This document shows positions 39,282 through 40,768 of a DNA stretch of 40,768 nucleotides, piece by piece. Below the pieces are notes generated by a model. That model ran no database searches. It was not told where the DNA came from and was given only the letters and a program-made list of their open reading frames with translations. Source of the DNA: a virus; IMG/VR virus record IMGVR_UViG_3300033553_000176, positions 1 to 40,768 of that record; one strand, written 5' to 3'. The position numbers and the translations under genes were made by a program. The first letter of the stretch is position 1, and each line of letters starts with the position of its first letter.

Positions 39282-39643
39282 GCAGGGCAGTGGTACGCAT
39301 CCTGGGCGTGAACGCGTTGTCCCGCTCCCTCCACCAGCGCGGAGCGAACATGCGAAGCGCCGCGCGAAAGGTCGTCAACGAGACAGCCGAACGCATCTAC
39401 AACGAGAGTCAACGCCGCGTCCCGGTCGATACGGGCAACCTCAAGAGTTCCGCGCGCCTCGAGCCCGCCCAGGGCGACGAGACGACAGCGCAAGTCGGGT
39501 ATGGCGGGACGGCCGCAGGGTACGCCCTCGTGATTCACGAGACGCACCGATCCGGCAGTAAGTACCTGGAGGAACCCGCGAGGGAAGAGGTCGCCAGGTT
39601 CGTGAAAGACGTTCGCGAGGCGGTGAGGAATGCGACGCGCTAA
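39278..39643 (+). CDS. HK97 gp10-like phage morphogenesis protein
   Basis: A 121-residue protein from TTG at 39278, which overlaps the MuF stop and has GGAGG at 39265-39269 in good spacing; an ATG at 39272 is too close to that ribosome site. The sequence VNETAERIYNESQRRVPVDTGNLKSSARLE and YALVIHETHRSGSKYLEEPARE matches the HK97 gp10 / tail-completion family. Here it is upstream of the scaffold, unlike the usual place between connector and tail tube. Confidence 0.75.
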   Translation: MSRAVVRILGVNALSRSLHQRGANMRSAARKVVNETAERIYNESQRRVPVDTGNLKSSARLEPAQGDETTAQVGYGGTAAGYALVIHETHRSGSKYLEEPAREEVARFVKDVREAVRNATR

Positions 39644-39740
39644 GGCCACCATCAAAGGCGAGTGGCGGCTGTACCGCGACCTGCCCGCCTTCTACGTGTT
39701 CCTGTTCGCCCTCTACGCCTTGTGGTCAGGAGGCGAGTAG
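39630..39740 (+). CDS. Membrane micro-protein in head operon
   Basis: A 36-residue frame overlapping the gp10-like gene end by 14 bases. LPAFYVFLFALYALWSGG is hydrophobic and could span a membrane, after a basic N-terminus. Start context is weak (GAGGA one base before). Low to moderate. Confidence 0.42.
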   Translation: MRRAKATIKGEWRLYRDLPAFYVFLFALYALWSGGE

Positions 39741-39749
39741 AGTGGCACC

Positions 39750-39926
39750 GTGGACATTAGCGTGGAGGTCCAGGGATTCTACTGGACCGCCGACAATGAA
39801 CTCAGGGAGTGCATCGTCGCCAGGATCGGGAGTGACCTGATCGTGCTGGACGCGGAAACGCTGGACGTGGTCCAAGTCCGCCCAAGGGACGTCATGGTTG
39901 AGAAGCCCACGACTCCGTCAAGTTGA
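39750..39926 (+). CDS. Small acidic beta protein
   Basis: A 58-residue frame with GTG start: VDISVEVQGFYWTADNELREC, LIVLDAETLDVVQVRPRDVM. The AGGAGG at 39728-39733 lies rather far. Sequence quality argues for coding over the alternative GTG at 39742. It ends inside the reverse-strand gene by 35 bases. Confidence 0.55.
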   Translation: MDISVEVQGFYWTADNELRECIVARIGSDLIVLDAETLDVVQVRPRDVMVEKPTTPSS

Positions 39927-40263
39927 CGATCATGACGCCATACTCCACCGACGCAACCACCAAATACCACACGTCGTCCGTCGCGAAGCCCGTATAGCGG
40001 AACCCTTCGGCTTCCTCGCCACTCACTTCGAGCGGGTCCATGAGTTCTGCGAGCGTGTCGAACCACTCAATGGTGCCTAGACCGAGGTCCTGCGCGTTTG
40101 CGCGGATTCGCGCTTCAGCGTTTGGGAGTGAACCGCCGAGCTCGAAGCAGTAGACGGTGGGGTCCGCGTCAGGGCAGTCCGCTTCGGGCGTCCCCGCGAC
40201 CTTCGCGGGTAAGTCCTGGCCGTAGGCAAGGCTGAACGTCAACAGAATCGCAAGCCATTTCAT
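39892..40263 (-). CDS. Secreted small protein on reverse strand (moron-like)
   Basis: A 123-residue protein with signal peptide MKWLAILLTFSLAYGQ. Mature part has two Cys (CPDADPTVYC), acidic throughout (LPNAEARIRANAQDLGLGTIEW, LEVSGEEAEG). It is the only reverse-strand gene in the late region, next to the scaffold. A GC hairpin overlaps its start (CCCCCA at 40265 region with TGGGGG). It may act in the cell envelope, for example in superinfection exclusion. No matching gene precedes the other scaffold copy. Confidence 0.65.
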   Translation of the reverse strand: MKWLAILLTFSLAYGQDLPAKVAGTPEADCPDADPTVYCFELGGSLPNAEARIRANAQDLGLGTIEWFDTLAELMDPLEVSGEEAEGFRYTGFATDDVWYLVVASVEYGVMIVNLTESWASQP

Positions 40264-40336
40264 GCCCCCACCCTAGCGGATGGGGGCGTTCTCGTGGTCC
40301 GACCCGGTGAGTGACCCTAAAAGCAACCAGAGACGC

Positions 40337-40768
40337 ATGAGTGAAGAAGCCAAAAACCCCGACGCCATCGAAGAACCCACGCCCCCGGAAGCGGAACAGA
40401 CCGGGACTACGCCCACCGACGCGGCAAAGTCGGCAACTACGCAGCCCGCCGCGGACAAGAGCGAGCAGTACGACCCCGACACTGTCGAGAAGATCGTCAA
40501 GAAGCGACTCGATCGGGAACGCAAGAAGTGGGAAGCCGAAATGGAGGAAGCCCGCAAGCAAGCCGAAATGAGTGAAGCGGAGAAAGCGCAGGCCCGCACG
40601 AAGGAACTCGAAGCAGAACTCGAGAAGGAACGCGCTGCACGTACCGCGTCGGATCGCCGCGCCGAACTGGCCGGCAAGGTGCGCGACCCCCGGGCCGCCA
40701 TGAAACTCATTGAAGACGAGCACGTCAACGAGGACGGCAGTGTGAACGTCGAAGCGTTCCTTGAGGCG
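40337..40768 (+). CDS. Second scaffold protein copy, cut by window end
   Basis: A frame of 144 visible residues running to the window edge. The N-terminus (MSEEAKNPDAIEEPTPPEAEQTG) differs from the first copy, but from base 40471 onward 298 bases match 426-723 with five differences. The coiled coil and RDPRAAMKLI region are the same. Either a gene duplication or the overlap of a circular genome closed by a variant strain. Confidence 0.8.
   Translation, partial: MSEEAKNPDAIEEPTPPEAEQTGTTPTDAAKSATTQPAADKSEQYDPDTVEKIVKKRLDRERKKWEAEMEEARKQAEMSEAEKAQARTKELEAELEKERAARTASDRRAELAGKVRDPRAAMKLIEDEHVNEDGSVNVEAFLEA

Noticed and set aside
1-40768. CRISPR arrays, rRNA genes, insertion sequences and integrase
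   Set aside because: No spaced identical repeats, rRNA-like blocks, transposase or tyrosine/serine recombinase motifs were seen on reading both strands.

Overview
The window is nearly a whole genome of a tailed double-stranded DNA phage with a long non-contractile tail (siphovirus type). It is GC-rich, tightly packed, and most neighbouring genes overlap as ATGA or GTGA. The host cannot be read directly. High GC and signal peptides that end in Ala-Gln or Gly-Gln (17765, 39892) would fit a Deinococcus/Thermus-group bacterium, but this is weak inference. I see no integrase, DNA polymerase, helicase or rRNA.

Layout: (1) 1-15789, head completion and tail, rightward: scaffold, major capsid, connector, stopper, terminator, tail tube, two tail chaperones joined by a -1 frameshift, tape measure, tail hub, an inserted GIY-YIG endonuclease, then a long fibre region with a DUF4874/DUF4832-like glycosidase, a LamG-like protein and a GH43-like beta-propeller. 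(2) 15870-20051, lysis and accessory, rightward: TIM-barrel-like protein, M15 peptidase endolysin, zinc-ribbon protein, holin, exported protein, XhlA-like membrane protein and a metallophosphoesterase. (3) 20247-26553, leftward early operon: a Rad50/SbcC-like ATPase, RecT and an MBL-fold hydrolase, followed by a chain of small translationally coupled proteins. (4) 26554-26679, a compact, nearly symmetric divergent promoter region, with a small HTH protein encoded on its rightward side. (5) 26680-33075, rightward early/replication operon: HTH proteins, PAPS-reductase-like PP-loop enzyme, replisome-organizer-like protein, DPPY methyltransferase, RusA, winged-helix proteins. (6) 33076-33692, non-coding, with a strong terminator, repeated hairpin modules and a tRNA-like 3' end. 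(7) 33693-40768, packaging and head, rightward: ParB-like protein, C5 DNA methyltransferase, small and large terminase, portal, MuF-like head protein, gp10-like protein, a reverse-strand secreted 'moron', and a second, truncated copy of the scaffold gene.

The window starts and ends around scaffold genes that are almost identical over 298 bases (positions 426-723 and 40471-40768, 5 differences) but differ upstream. Either the contig is a circular genome of about 40 kb closed by a strain variant, or the scaffold gene is duplicated.

The less ordinary points are the nested divergent promoter/operator, a Rad50-like/RecT/MBL recombination set without a recognisable Mre11 or lambda-type exonuclease, a paralogous small-protein pair lying in opposing operons, a HExxH protein that has lost its first histidine, and the structured 617-base non-coding island.
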